This document shows, one piece after another, positions 24,587-37,089 of a stretch of 64,000 bases of DNA. Both the position numbers and the translations under genes were made by a program. The stretch covers positions 16,387,873 to 16,451,872 of the forward strand of contig OY288257.1 of assembly GCA_958450325.1 (NCBI GenBank), given 5' to 3'. Each line of letters begins with the position of its first letter. Within the stretch, counting starts at the first letter, position 1. The DNA comes from Agrostemma githago (taxonomy: Eukaryota; Streptophyta; Magnoliopsida; Caryophyllales; Caryophyllaceae). Under the pieces are notes generated by a model that did not search any database, was not told the DNA's origin, and saw only the letters and a list, made by a program, of their open reading frames with translations.

Positions 24587-25593
24587 ATCGTAGAACTAAA
24601 GTACATCCCGAGCAAGGAAAGGGGAAACTAGAGAGGAAATGACTCGGAAAAGACGTCTAGACGGATGACTTGTGAGAGGTGAGCCTCCTTTAGGATCCAG
24701 CTGTGTGGGCTGGGCCCTGTTCGAAAGGAGGTTTATGTGAGACATTCCCCAGACTTCTAGACTCGATTGTGTAGACGGACCGACCCTTGTAGGAGTATGT
24801 CCTACGTAGGTGGGCCTTGCCTTAGTATAATAAGGTGGACTGGGATAGGGAGGAAACCCGTGATGTAAGATCGACGGAGTTTCGACGCTAGAAGACCTTG
24901 ACGACTTAAGACACGACCCGACACTGCTAAATACGGGAAGTCCTAAAAAGAGGAAGGTTTTGAAATTGATTTTTGAAAGCCCGAGTGAAATCGGGGAGAG
25001 GAGCCCGGCCCTTTTTTTCGAAAAAAGAAAACGGAAAGGCAGACCGGGGAGGGTTTTGAAAGTTCGAAAATATTTTCGAGTTTTGAAATGGGCATAATAC
25101 CGGCTAAAAATAGGCTATTTTGAGTAAAATCGTGGATCCTAAATTCGGTATATGTCCCGGGTTTTGAAATTGGATATTTTGAAAAGGATGCTATTTTGAA
25201 AAAGACGGTTTTTGAAAAGACTTGTAAAATCAGGTAGCACGTAGTCATGGAAACGGTATAACGACGCCATGTATGCTCTAATTCTAAGTCTCGGTCAGTC
25301 TGAAAGGGTCTATACCAGTGTACACAGCCTATCGAGAATCGGGGCAGACTTCCTAAGTCGAGTTGAGCTTAGAACATGCCGTAAAACCCATACGAATCGG
25401 CTAATGGACACCTTCGACATATCCAATTTGGACTACATCGATAGTATAGTGGGACGTCGGTCACCAGTACCGGCCCGGGAAAATATGGGGTTATGCATGA
25501 ACCGTAAAACTAAAACGCGTATTGTACTAGTCAAACGATTTCTATTCGAGTCTCACCCTGAGGATGCTGAAGGTCAGTAACGTATCAGCTAAT
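24587..25593 (-). other. 5' leader of the Retand element
   Basis: Untranslated leader between primer-binding site and gag. Blocks such as ACCCGTGATGTAAGATCGAC (near 24850) are shared with the non-autonomous element (near 9147), which suggests cis-acting packaging or transcription signals; this is inference. Small open frames here have no domain. Confidence 0.6.
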
Positions 25594-25613
25594 CCCCAGC
25601 GGAGTCGCCAAAT
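25594..25613 (-). other. Primer-binding site of the full-length Retand element
   Basis: ATTTGGCGACTCCGCTGGGG directly after the 5' LTR on the minus strand, the Tat/Ogre-type site. Confidence 0.78.
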
Positions 25614-28126
25614 TGTGGACATGACATAGGTCCACCCCGACGCGGCCACGCGCGGATTTGGGGAGGCGAATGAATCTCCATGAGATGGTCAAATGGAAAT
25701 TTAAATCGAAGTCGGAGTCGCCACCGAATTTTATGGTTATTCGGAACCGTTCGAGCTCACTCTATGTCGTAGTGGGCCGTATACAAAATACGGCCCATTT
25801 CCGATGTCAGAGTTTATTGGGCTCGTCCCTTTGCATATCGATATAGATGCCGACTTGAGCGGTTAATCGTATATTGAATGACTCTCGTTGCCAATGGGTT
25901 CGGACATCCGAAAACCACGGTTCTGAGTAAGGGGTGAGGGTACGTGTTGGGAAGTTCACTAAGAACACCCAACCCCGCCCGCACATTAGCGGCCTCTACT
26001 AGGATATCGAATGATGTTTTAATACGCGCGTTAGTAATACGATGAATGATATGCAAACATTGTTTTCCTAAACATGCGAGGAATTGAATGGGTTGCTAAG
26101 TCGGTTTAATGCAACTAAAATTAACGTCAAAGTTGAATTTAGCATGTGAGATTCGTTTTAGTATAATAAAACAAAAGACGAAAAAAAGAATGAATTTGCT
26201 ACAAAAGATGAACAAACGAGTTAGTATCGATTTGTAAATAATAATATAGCAAATAAATATACGAGATCGAGAAAATAAATATTAATCGAAATCTGAAAAA
26301 TATTGTTAAAAACGATGTTTTGTATAAAAAACGAAGTTCGAAAAATAATAAAAAAACGAGAAAAAGGAGGGTCGAGGCAGCCGGCCGCGCGGCTCGCCCG
26401 GGATGCCGGCGAGTCGCGTGTCGGTCTGTTTTTGGAGACGGTTTTCGAAGACTCGACTTTTTTATTAAACCGCGTATGAATATTGCATAATTCATACTCG
26501 ATTTAATATTTTTGATATTCGTCATATTTGATAATTAACTACGAAATTAATATCAAATATTTCGAATAGTTTAAGAAAAGCTATAAGTTTTAAAATCGTT
26601 TCGTAGAATAAATAAAATAAAACGAACAAAAAAGCTAAAAAAAAGACTCGGGTTTCAGGCCCGTGCGCGAGTCACCTGGGAGTGGCGCGACTCGCGTGCG
26701 GGTCTGTCCCGGTTTTTTTTTTTTTGTTCGAAATTGCTAATTTTGATAAATCGTGTACAAATATGAATTAATTTATACTCAATTTATGTTTTCGATATTC
26801 GTTGTATCCGATATTCGATTATGAAATCGATATCGAGTATTCGGAATGAAATAAAAAAAAAGTTTTGTAAAAAAAAGTTTGAACAAAAAAAAGATGTAAC
26901 GATTTTTAACATCGTCGAGATTTTAATATAATTCTTTTTGATACAATATTCGATTATAGAGAATCGATATCATATTTTTAAGAATGTTCGATATATGAAA
27001 ATAGTTTTTAATAATATCGATATTAGAAAATAAAAAAACGAATGACCCGTAATAAAAAGGACTCGACCCGTAATAAAAAAAAGGACGAGAAGGAGAAGAA
27101 GAGAAGAAAAAGAGAAATCGGGTTTTGTTATTACACCCTCAACCTACATGCTTCTGTTTACTCGGATCGGGGCTCGTCGGGACGTGGCTTGGGCACAAGA
27201 GCGTCGAGTGGATGTCGGTGAGTTGGTGGTGGTTCGGTTCGGGCGTGACGAGTGAAGGGTGTCGGGTATCGGGCCGGTTTCCTTCGGGTTTGTAATATCG
27301 GTGTATCGATGCTAGATTTTATGCTTACGAGTGCGTGTATGGGAATAATTTGTGATGCTAATTGATGTCTAAAAGTGTGTGTGCAAGGGGCTATTTATAG
27401 GGAATTCCCGACCTTGGCTAGGAGAGTTTGAACTACCGCTTAGGATAGGAAACGTAGAATTTGTAAGGCATGAGAATTCCGCTTTCTTGTCAAAGAAGAA
27501 AGGGGACACGGCTGGTCGTAGCCTACTCGGCCGAGTGTTTGCACTCGGTCGGGTGTTTAAATCGGTTTTTGGATAGGAAATGCAAGAGTTCGAAAGGAAT
27601 GCAAATTCCGTTGCTTAGTGGAGAAGCCAAAATCTCGGCTGATTTGAGGAGTATTTCGGCTGCCTTGGGTGTCTTGGCCGAGTATTTGGTGCTCGGTCTA
27701 TATCCGATTCGGTTTCCGGATAGAATTCCTACTTGAGATCGAATCCTATCCTCAAACGGATTTGTTTAATATTTTGAGCAGCTGATTTTTTGTAGGATTA
27801 GAGCAGGAATCAGCCGTGTGAGGTGTCACGGCTGACTCACGTGTCTCGGGAAAATCTTTGACCGGGTTTTGACTCGGTCGTAAAAAGACGGTTTTACCCC
27901 TGGTGTCGGAATCGACCCAAATTAGTCTTATTTGACTCGAAACGACCCACTGGGCCTGATTTTGAGGTTAGTTTTATGAGATATTTACTCTATAATGAGC
28001 CCAAGCCAAATGCCATCGATTTTGAGCCCGTTTTTTAGTATTTAAAGCACGTTTGCGTCCGATCATCATCGGGTGTTTGTCGGAAACTGCTATAGACACC
28101 TGGCGGTCAAAATGTGGGTGTCTACA
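25614..28126 (-). repeat. 5' LTR of the full-length Retand element
   Basis: A 2513-bp LTR, near-identical to 12906-15417. It drives minus-strand transcription from a TATA box at 27391-27400 (CTATAAATAG). It carries two copies of the GC-rich hairpin-capable module. Confidence 0.93.
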
Positions 28127-28612
28127 TTTACCCATATTCTTTTTTGGACTAAGTTTGATATTTTTCTCTCTTTCCATTTAAGGAATGTTTTTTTCGCCCA
28201 ACAATCCAACATTACCATCTTATCCGATTTTCTTATATTACACCAATTATACATCATAGATTAATATTATAATATTCATCTTTCCTACTTTTTCAATCTA
28301 ATTTTTCTCATTTAATTAATATAATATTCATCTCTCTTACTTTCTCAATCCACCAATCACTTTTGTTAATATAATATACTCCCTTCATAATTTTCACCCA
28401 AAAATTCAACGTGTCAATCATAGAAACTCGGAGGGAATATATCGTATATATATGATCAAGGAATATAGTTTTCGTATATCTCATAATGTTACATCATTTG
28501 AACATGATATAACCATTTTTATTATATAGATATGAATATTATATACTTATAACTATTAATTTTGATATTATTTCTAATATATCTTTAAATATATAATCAC
28601 ATTTTAATACAT

Positions 28613-28641
28613 CCGTGCAATTTTGCACGGGTAAAAACTAG
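28613..28641 (+). mobile_element. Helitron 3' terminus
   Basis: Perfect hairpin arms CCGTGCAA / TTGCACGG (28613-28630), seven bases, then CTAG followed by T: the canonical Helitron 3' end and target. The 5' end was not located; 28440-28612 is AT-rich with no gene. Confidence 0.7.
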
Positions 28642-28645
28642 TTGG

Positions 28646-29702
28646 CTAAACAAACATCAACAAAGGGAATGATGAGCTTTGATTCTCTTTCCCTTTCCTG
28701 AATACCTCATTTTACCCTTGATTCCCTTTGTGGTTGTTTGGTTTGCAATCTAGGAATCACTTACATTTTTTAACATGTTCTCTTTATTATATTTGTTAAC
28801 CTTGTTTTTTCATTATTATTTTCAAATAATTATTTTTCACATGTATTATCAAATTTATTTATTTTTCTATTTTTTTTTTTAAAACATCATGATCTTATCA
28901 AATTTATTTTCAATGATACTATAATAATTAACCAAAAAACATCATTTGTTATTAATGTTGATATCAACTTCTAAAATCACGAAATACTCTAAACAAAAAT
29001 CGTTGTCCTATAAAGCAAATATAAAGAGTTCAAATGAAAACAAAATGCAAGTTCTACTCTTTCGTACATCACTCAAATACCGTGGTGGCATAATTCCGAC
29101 TTACGTTTAGTCTACTGCAACCGAAATTTGTAGATTTTTTTTTTAAAAAAAAATCACGGTGGAAAAATGGGTGAAGAGATCCGACTTACAGTGTACAGTG
29201 GTGGCCGGTGCCGGATTTCGGTGTCGGTGTCGATGCCGAATTTCGAGGTGGGTGACAGTTTTGGACTTGAACGAACGATGGATGAATTTTTTTTTGTGAA
29301 GTTGTATGATGAAGGGAGGTGAAGGGATGGGTAATGGGGAGGTAAAGAGAATTGTAAACCCTGGGGGTGGGGTTTTCATTGTAGAGAGATTTGAGGGTTT
29401 TTTAATAGGGTAAAAAGGGAAAGGGAATCAGTAATTAGCCCAAACAAAGATCCACAAAGGGAATCGGTTTGCATTTTTCCCTTACCCTTTCCTGACACCC
29501 CCCAACCAAACGGCCCCTTAGTAGTAAAGAGGATGACATCAAGGAAACATGGAGAATCAAAGTAAGAGTCATTAGAATGTTTCCGTACCGGCTTGGAATA
29601 ATCCAAATGAATTAAGTCGGGTTGAAATGATCTTATTCGATGAGAAGATATTAAATACAACACGTAGATTCAACACGTATATTTTTTACTCTTTATTAAA
29701 CA
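28646..29702. other. Non-coding, MITE-like DNA
   Basis: It contains related purine-rich blocks at 28670-28760 and 29450-29520, each with AAAGGGAAT and CCCTTTCCTG and ending near GTTTGGTT/AACCAAAC. Such blocks are usual at ends of hAT-like MITEs, but I could not pair clean termini or a target duplication. A 78-codon frame at 29143-29379 shows no domain. Confidence 0.35.
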
Positions 29703-30679
29703 CTAGCACAGACCACGTGCATTGATGCACGATATTTTTAATAAATTTATTTTCACAGCATATTTCATTTTTAGATTTTAAATTATTAATTCATAATTTT
29801 ATTTTTATATTTAAAATGTTACATGTATCGTAGATATACAAAAATATTTTTAAAATTGTAAAACAAATCTAAATAATTGAGAAATATTTTGAAATGTCAT
29901 TAATTATGTATTTTAATTAATGAAAACACTATATTATTAGGGTTCGTTTGGTTACTCATGTAATTATCGGGAAGTGCAAGATCCTGGAAAGTGAATTTTC
30001 AGGGAGTTGTTTGGTTGCCCACTTCCCAGAAATTGTCAGGAATTGCCACTTCCCAGGAATTGCCACTTCCTCCATTATGGGGGAAGTTACTCACCAAGCC
30101 CCCCTGGTGTTAGAACTTCCCGCATGATGAAGTCATTTCTCACATGGCAACCAAACAATATTTTTGGTAATTCTCATGAAATACAAATTCACGTGAATTT
30201 AAGTTCCCGTTAACTTCATCTTCCCATGGTGAACCAAACGAGCCCATAATATACGTAATATATGTCATATCGTATTTCAAAATACTCAACTCTCATATTA
30301 ATATATCATAAATATTAATTCATGAAATGTTTTTTTTCTTTCTTATCTACGAAGTAGTGTAGTTTAGAGAGAGTTTTGTAGCAAATGTTATTATCTTAGT
30401 ATCTAATCGACTGAATAATTTTCTAATTAAATAGAATCAGATAATATTTAAATAAATACTTCCGCTTTTTTTTTTAACCAAAAAAAAATATTTTCACCTT
30501 TAATGATTTATAATAAAATGTAATTAGTATAATTAGAGTTTTAAAAATATGAGTTAATTGATTATTTGTTTCCATAATAATTTGTTTCCATAATTAAAAA
30601 TTACTAAGGCTTTTGGAGGAAAAACGTTTAACGTGGTGTTGACATGTGTGCATGCGTTATTCTTTTAGTATATAGGGGA
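29703..30679 (-). mobile_element. Non-autonomous Helitron
   Basis: On the minus strand it starts TCCCCTATATACTAAAAG after an A (30680) and ends with hairpin CGTGCATTGATGCACG (29716-29731), TGGTCTGTG and CTAG, followed by T. No Rep/helicase is encoded. It contains a MITE-like insertion at 29940-30245. Confidence 0.65.
29940..30245. mobile_element. MITE-like element with GGGTTCGTTTGGTT ends
   Basis: Terminal inverted repeats GGGTTCGTTTGGTT (left) and AACCAAACGAGCCC (right). Inside are several copies of CACTTCC-CAGGAATTG-type motifs. The target duplication is not clear, so the superfamily (hAT-like or Harbinger-like) is unassigned. Confidence 0.5.
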
Positions 30680-30865
30680 TTAACTTACTCCTATGGTTTA
30701 ACTTTCACATAATCTCAAGATGCAAGCATCTTTCAGGGACGGACTAATAAAATAGTTCCAACCTCAAGTCTCTCAACGTTTAAAATTTTAAAGAAATATT
30801 TAAAACGAGATGAATTAACATTTAAAATTAAAGAAATATACTATAAAATATTTTTATTATAAATA

Positions 30866-30896
30866 CCATGCATTTTATGCACGGGGTCTATACTAG
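30866..30896 (+). mobile_element. Helitron 3' terminus (second, plus strand)
   Basis: Near-perfect hairpin CCATGCA / TGCACGG, then GGTCTATA and CTAG followed by T at 30897. The 5' end is not identified. Its 3' end points the opposite way to the Helitron at 29703-30679. Confidence 0.55.
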
Positions 30897-31077
30897 TTAA
30901 GATAATAACTTGAATTATTGTTTGACGCGGGACAAACAAAGATATCCACAGAAGCGGATTTGATTTGAACCGTAAAGGTCATCAAATTGTAAGGTATAAC
31001 ATGAATTCTACCTTTCAATACAAAGAAGTTTTGATGTTGAACTAATAAATTTTTTTTTTACTACCCAAAAATTGGGA

Positions 31078-32300
31078 TTACATAGAATCAAAAGACTCAG
31101 CATCAATCAGATCCGAGAGATAGTCCGGTAGTCCGTCCATCCAAAGCATAGACTCGACTCGTCGAAAGTAGAAACTGGCAAATTCGTGAGCAACTCTGTT
31201 GCATTCTCTAGGAATAGCTGTCATGCTTACATCCTCGAATTCCTTGCTAAGCTTCTTAATCTCGTCCATCAGCCGAAAGAAGTCATTTCTGCCCTTTGTT
31301 TTGTGCTTTATAATGTCCACAATCTCCTTGCAATCTGTTTCCATATCTAAGCGTCTGATGCCCCGCCTTCGTGCTTCCTTCAGCCCAGCTAGAATCGCCT
31401 CGGCCTCCGCCTCCCGAACATCCCACCCACCTCTATTCCCCGTACTCCCTCCCCACAGGAATTGCCCCTCCCTATCTCTACAAACTAATCCTAGACCAAA
31501 ACCTCCGCTCCATAGACTAGCATCGCAATTGACTTTCGCTCTTCCCACCCTCGATTTTTTCCACCTAACAACCTTCTCTGCCTCCCTGCTATTCCCAGCC
31601 CGATTCACGCATTCTCCGCCCTCCACACACTCCTGACTCCTCCACTTTCCTCATGATATCCCCGACCCTCTTGACCACCCTATCGGCATTCACTCGAACC
31701 CCCTCGAAAACCCATTTATTCCTCGCCTCCCACATGGGCCAACATCCCGTCATAAGCTTCCCTTGCTCCTCTACCTCCATCTCCCTCCACACATCTTCCA
31801 CCCACTCCCTCACCCGCTCATGCCCATCTTCCTTCTTTGTCTCCACCCTCAACCCATCCCATACCCCCCCCCCCCCAACCACACCCCTTGACAAGATGAA
31901 GGCTTGTCTCCTCGTCACTATAGCAAATAGGACATAAGACATTTCCCTGTGAAACACGGCGTGCAATATTGTAATTAGTGGAGAGTGCGACGGAACACAA
32001 TTGCCAGAAGAACGCCTTTATACGGGGTAAGACCTTGGCTTGCCATATCCCAGTCCAAAGCATCTTTTCCTTCTTGTAGTCCGAAGGCCCTTGCTCGTCT
32101 CGGTATTCACCACATAAGACTCGGTATGCTGACTTAACGGTATACAGCCCCGTCTTTTCAGGACTCCAGTGCCAAAAATCTTCCCCGACCTGCGGTCTTA
32201 CACGCATACACAGAATAGCTTCATGTTCCGACGGTAAAAATAATTGCCTGATCTTCGTTTCGTTCCACGCCCTTCCACCCTCGCTCATGAGCTCCCACAC
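31078..32300 (-). pseudogene. LINE ORF2 3' part: zinc-binding region and RNase H
   Basis: Three overlapping frames of one broken ORF. 32300-31818 has the RT-associated zinc-binding region (FWHWSPEKTGLYTVKSAY, then CPICYSDEETSLHLVKGC). The frame is lost at a run of about 14 C near 31866-31877 and continues in 31966-31589 and 31626-31078. The last carries an RNase H of the plant LINE type (VNCDASLW, EAEAILAGL, METDCKEIV). In-frame stops and shifts mean it is dead. Upstream codons for WDDPWL lie at about 44056-44073, across the Athila insertion. Confidence 0.85.
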
Positions 32301-32699
32301 TTACATTCCACGATTTTCCTCAGCACACTGTGAGACCAATTTTTTCGTATGCACACCTCGCAGTGATAAGTGTAGTTTGTAGTGCCTAATTTGTTGTGTT
32401 TTGGTCCCGTTTTCCTTGTGGAATCGCTCCTTGGGAGCGGTTTTTGGGTTACTTATGCTTCCTTTAGTTCGTTTTAGGTTCCCGGGACCATTCACGAAGA
32501 ATTGGAACGATTCTGACTCGTTTCATACACTTTTGGAGCCAACGAAGAGAAGGAACGATCACTTGATGCCTTGGATTCGATCCCGAGACCTTGGGACCCA
32601 TTCCCGAGCCCCTTAGGCTCGATCCCGAGTCCCGAGAATTGATGAGAAACCCATGAGAGGCAAGGAGGGACCTTAAAGATCATATTGGAGGCCTACAAG

Positions 32700-32975
32700 A
32701 CTCATCCCCGACGGGAAGGACCTCATCCCGTCCGGGATGAGGTGCACAAATGCGATAGCTTCTGTCCTGGGTCCATCCCGACCGGGATGAGTTCATCCCG
32801 AACGGGACCACCTCATCCCGACCGGGACCACCTCATCCCGACCGGGAAGAGCAATAACACAGCCTGGTGTTATTGATAACACAGCCCGGTCTTATGCTTG
32901 ATCCCGACCGGGAAGATAGCTTCCCGACCGGGAAGGATGGCCCATCCCGACCGAAACCATTCCTCCCCGACCGGG
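32700..32975 (+). repeat. TCCCGACCGGGA quasi-palindrome array, LTR copy 1
   Basis: About ten copies or variants of TCCCGACCGGGA, each preceded by CA or GA and separated by irregular 6-30 bp spacers, just upstream of the LTR TATA box. The dyad CCCG/CGGG is the conserved part. Arrays also occur at 39603-39775 and 42665-42930. Confidence 0.85.
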
Positions 32976-33029
32976 AAGAAGTGTTGTAGCCCGCAATTGC
33001 TTCTTTCTTCTCCTTATTCATTGTAACCC

Positions 33030-33039
33030 TATATATAGC
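33030..33039 (+). promoter_or_regulatory. TATA box of the Athila LTR
   Basis: CTATATATAG followed by CCCCTCTCTTG, downstream of the quasi-palindrome array; the equivalent in the 3' LTR is at 42975-42984. Confidence 0.6.
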
Positions 33040-34118
33040 CCCTCTCTTGTAATCTTATGTTATGTTCTTGATTACCCATTAAACCCTAGACTACTTTAGC
33101 ATAGATTAGTGTAGATTAGTCTTTAGTTTATCGTTAATCTTACTTTAACTCTTGTATTAAGGGAATTCTTGAAGAATCCATCCAAGATTGACAACCTTGG
33201 TTGATGTATTTGGGTTTTCTTATTATTACAAGTTTCAATCTTTCTTCCTCTTGTTAGTAGGTATAATCTTCTTATTCCTTTTACTCCTAATCATTGTTTA
33301 ATCTTTCAAGTTTTAATCTTTGATTGTTGTTTATTGTTCTTGCTAGTTTCTTTATGTATGTTTTGTTGTTTGTGTTGATTCATCTTTTTATGGTTAGGAT
33401 TAGTTTAGTTATGTTTGAGTAGACTCTTGCTAGGGTTAGTAGGGGGATTTGGTGGTTTAGTGGGTGATTAAGGGTTTGCTTAAGATGTTGGTGGAAGTTT
33501 TGGTTGCCTCTTGGTTAGATGCATAGAACATGTATGATGAAATGCTTGAATGACATGTAGATGCATATGCTTGTTTTTCTTGCCTTTTCTCTTGTGGGTG
33601 ATGGTTTGCTCGTAGGTTTGGTTCCCTCATTAGTAGCGAGAGCGTGGTGAGGATGACCTCTAGGTCGGTCTACGTAGCGAGAGCCCGGACGTAACCTAGG
33701 CTACGAAAGCACGCTAGTAACCCCGTTTGTCATGTGTGTCGCTAAGTTGGGTTCTTGCGCGAGAACGAGGAACCTCTAAGATGGTCTACGTAGCGAGAAC
33801 CCGGACTACACCTAGATAACCCGATTACCCCTTCACCTTAGCTCTTCCTCGATCATTCCATCACCCTTAAACCCGACCTAATCCTAGCCCTTTTCTTATT
33901 TGTTTTCTTCGTCACTTTAGTCATAGTCTTAGCCTTCTCCCCTTCTTATCATTCTAGTTTAGCTTAGTTCGTTGACCTAGTCTCGTATTTGGGTGACCTT
34001 AGTCTAGACGCCTCATTACCGTCCCCGTGGATTCGACCCGACTTGCCCTATCTACGTGTTAGGTGTAGATGGTTATTATTGATCGGTGGGGATCCACAGC
34101 AAATCCCTACCATCAATT

Positions 34119-34136
34119 TGGCGCCGTTGCCGGGGA
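34119..34136 (+). other. Athila-type primer-binding site
   Basis: TGGCGCCGTTGCCGGGGA four bases after the LTR, the site known for Athila elements and thought to pair with a tRNA-Asp. Confidence 0.85.
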
Positions 34137-36502
34137 CAGTGCTAGTTTAGACTTTGTTTTCGTAGTTACTTGACTTTGTCTTTTGTTTTGTGTTTTTCTT
34201 TTTTTTTGTCCCTTTGCTTCTTGTGTGTGTGAAGTTTATTTCCTTCTTGTCTAGTGCCCAAAAAGCACTAAACTTCTCACGTTTGCTCCTAGTCCACAGT
34301 TCTTGCCTAGAGGTGGTTGCCATCCTCTTCTTTACAACTCAGAGCCGCATAAACGGACAGTTGCTAGATTGAGAGGTTTCCAACCGGGTACAAGCCAAGA
34401 TTTCGAGCGAGCATGAGGTTTGATCTAAACTCCCCACACTTAGGAGCCAATATGAGCTACTCCTCTCCCTCTATGGATCAAAGCTATGACATGATGACCC
34501 CTAATTACTATCAAGCTTCTTGGGGTAATCAAGACACTAGTGGGTATGAACTTCATGGATATGGAAACAGCTACCAACAAGTAAACGCTTATCAATCATA
34601 TGATCATGGTGGCTATATATTACTCAAGCTATCAATGTGACCCCACCATGTTTCATCATGATTCACCATATGGGAGCCAATTTCCCCAAAACCCACCGCA
34701 TTACCCTCCACCCCAACCACAATATGAACCCCAAAACCCACAATACTACCAATCATCTCAACCTCACTACCAACAATATGATGCCCCACTCCTTGGGTAT
34801 CATCAAGATTTTCAAGGAGCATTACAAGACCCCAATGACCACCAACCGCCAAACTTGGAGTTGTATCAATCGATTCTTCAATTGCAAAGGAGCAACCAAG
34901 AAATTGCCATTCAAATGCAAAAGAATCAAGATGAATTCATGGCCCAATATCAAAGGGAAACCGAGGCGATGGATGCTCGATTAAATACGTTAACGGTTAA
35001 AACCTTAATATTTTTATCCCGAACGTCACAACTAGATGAAGGGTGCCCACTTGAGAAAGGGGAGCAACCTAATCACGAAGCCGCCGATGTAGTTCCTTTT
35101 GAGAGCAAAACTTGCCTTGAAGAACCTCAATCGTCTACCCAAGAAGAGATGAATGAGGATATGACCCCTGGTGAAGGCAATGTTGGTGAAGAATTGGAGG
35201 AGGGTAGTGAGTTGAATGAGTTGGTGGAATTTGTGAAGTTGTTGGGTGAAAATGACAAGTGTAACATCCCGTGTTTTCATAATTCGATAAACATATATAA
35301 ACTCTTTTAACTCCATCCCCATTATCCATTAATCCATCCATCCCTTGTATGCTTGGAATTAATATTTCAGGTTCCTACCCTTCACACTTTTATTTATACT
35401 CTTAAACTCTTATGTTCGGATGGACTAATAAACTGAGGTAATATAATTGCTCATTTTACGTCAGGTTAGAGACGTATTTGGCTCTTGATCAAAACATAAA
35501 AGTTTTATATCTTTCTCTTAGCTTTCCAACTCTACCTTAGTCGTCTTAATCGGAGTTCTGTAGAGAAAGTTATGCTCGAAATACGACAGGCTGTCACCGT
35601 AATCCGCGGACCGCAATTCCGTCGCCCTCATCTATTTCACTCACACTTCAATTAGTTGTGTCACATGCTTGCAACTTGCCAACTTGTCAACTTGTCCACT
35701 TGCATTTCCTTAGAGCCCAAGGTCTATGTGCATAGTTCCTTAGCCATGCATGGCTATATGGCTAAGCCTAATCATCTTCATCATCACATGCATTTTGTCC
35801 TTAAATTAAGGGATGAACTACTCCTCATTCCTCCATTCCACCTTGAATATCACCTCCCCATTTCTCACCATTTTCTTTTCCATATCCTCTTCTCACATCA
35901 TTCCTAATTACTAGTAAGTATAGATTATTTATCCATTAGTTTTAGTTATTTCTAGTTAAATTGTGTATTGTTTTCTTGAAAAATTTTATTAATCTAAAAC
36001 TAGGTGAACAAGAGACCTTGGTGGAAGGAAACCACTTGGGTTGATATCACTCATATTCTACTTATTAGTAATACTAATTTCTCTCAAGGTAACTAGGTTA
36101 CTCCTTTTCTTGATTTATGAAATTCTATCATTTTTATGAATTTATAATAAGATTGAGGATATATATGAAATTTAAAAAATTATGGTAATATATGAACTTC
36201 ATGGTATATAAATTATGTATATATTTTTGTGATGAATATATGAATATATGATTGGTTTTATTGCTCATTACTTAATCATGCTTGAAATTTATTTATCATG
36301 CAATAAATACATAAATTATATGAATGATTAAAATAGTTGTGTCCTTAATTATATTCCTACTTTTTATGTTGATAATGTTGCATGTAGATTTTTAAGCTTT
36401 AGATTTGATTTTCGGATCATTATTTTATTTTTCCATATTATCACATTTTTTTATGATTACTCATTCATGCATGCATAATTATCCACAATATGTAAATAAT
36501 TA

Positions 36503-36505
<3 letters not shown>

Positions 36506-36575
<70 letters not shown>
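36506..36575. repeat. (TA)n microsatellite
   Basis: About 35 uninterrupted TA units inside the solo LTR. Confidence 0.95.
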
Positions 36576-36579
<4 letters not shown>

Positions 36580-37089
36580 GTTTTTGTTGTAATATGAATT
36601 TTTTGTATGAAATAAAATTTTGCATGGTGATTTTATAATTTATATAATTTTTTTGGATTTAAATGGATAATTAGGCAATAAGCCCTCAAGTTATAATAAA
36701 TATAAAATAAATTCATATGGTATTTTATAGTAGTATAAATATATTCTGCTTTTTTTTTTTAAAATTAATTTATAAGTGTCACAAAATATTTTTTTTATCT
36801 ATTTATTTAATTAATTATTCATAAAATTCCCTATTAAAATGTTATTATAAATTGTAAGTATAAAGACTTGTTAAATAATTAATATGACATTATTTTAATT
36901 AAATTTAAAACTTAATTTTATATTAAATAAATTTCATGGACAGTATGTAATTTTAATTTAATCATTTATAATGTGTAGTTAAGCATATTCATGATTGTAT
37001 AATAATTAAAAAGATAAGTTTTCGTCATCCTAAGTAACACTGCTTGTTGACCTTTAACTAAATTTTAATTCTGAAAGAGGACAGAATAG

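Larger units (their letters stand above)
12906..28126 (-). mobile_element. Full-length Retand-type Tat LTR retrotransposon
   Basis: A complete 15.2-kb element with LTRs at 12906-15417 (3') and 25614-28126 (5'), flanked by the 5-bp duplication TTTAC at 12901-12905 and 28127-28131. Minus-strand order: 5' LTR, primer-binding site, leader, gag-protease, RT, RNase H, second RNase H, integrase, antisense gene, polypurine tract, 3' LTR. The second RNase H and the antisense gene place it in the Tat lineage (Ty3/gypsy), Retand-like. The LTRs differ only at scattered positions where I compared them, so insertion was fairly recent, yet the coding frame has three in-frame stops. Confidence 0.93.
12879..28439. 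mobile_element. Small mariner/Stowaway-like MITE split by the Retand insertion
   Basis: The flanks of the full-length Retand element form an older element. The left end, CTACTCCTCTGAGTTCCTAT, and the reverse complement of the right end, TATTCCCTCCGAGTTTCTAT, are imperfect terminal inverted repeats flanked by TA (12877-12878 and 28440-28441). Without the Retand element and one target duplication it is roughly 330 bp. CTCCCTCCG-type termini with a TA duplication are typical of Stowaway MITEs. Confidence 0.65.
32364..34115 (+). repeat. 5' LTR of the Athila-type element
   Basis: A 1752-bp LTR. TATA box CTATATATAG at 33030-33039. The U3 part carries the CCCGACCGGG motif array. Nearly identical to 42329-44051, so the insertion is young. 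Confidence 0.9.

Noticed and set aside
29143..29379. 78-codon frame with His-Arg repeats
   Set aside because: No domain and biased composition in a MITE-like region.
35656..35907. 83-codon frame in the solo LTR rich in His, Leu and Ser
   Set aside because: It lies within LTR sequence, with no homology that I recognise and low-complexity composition.
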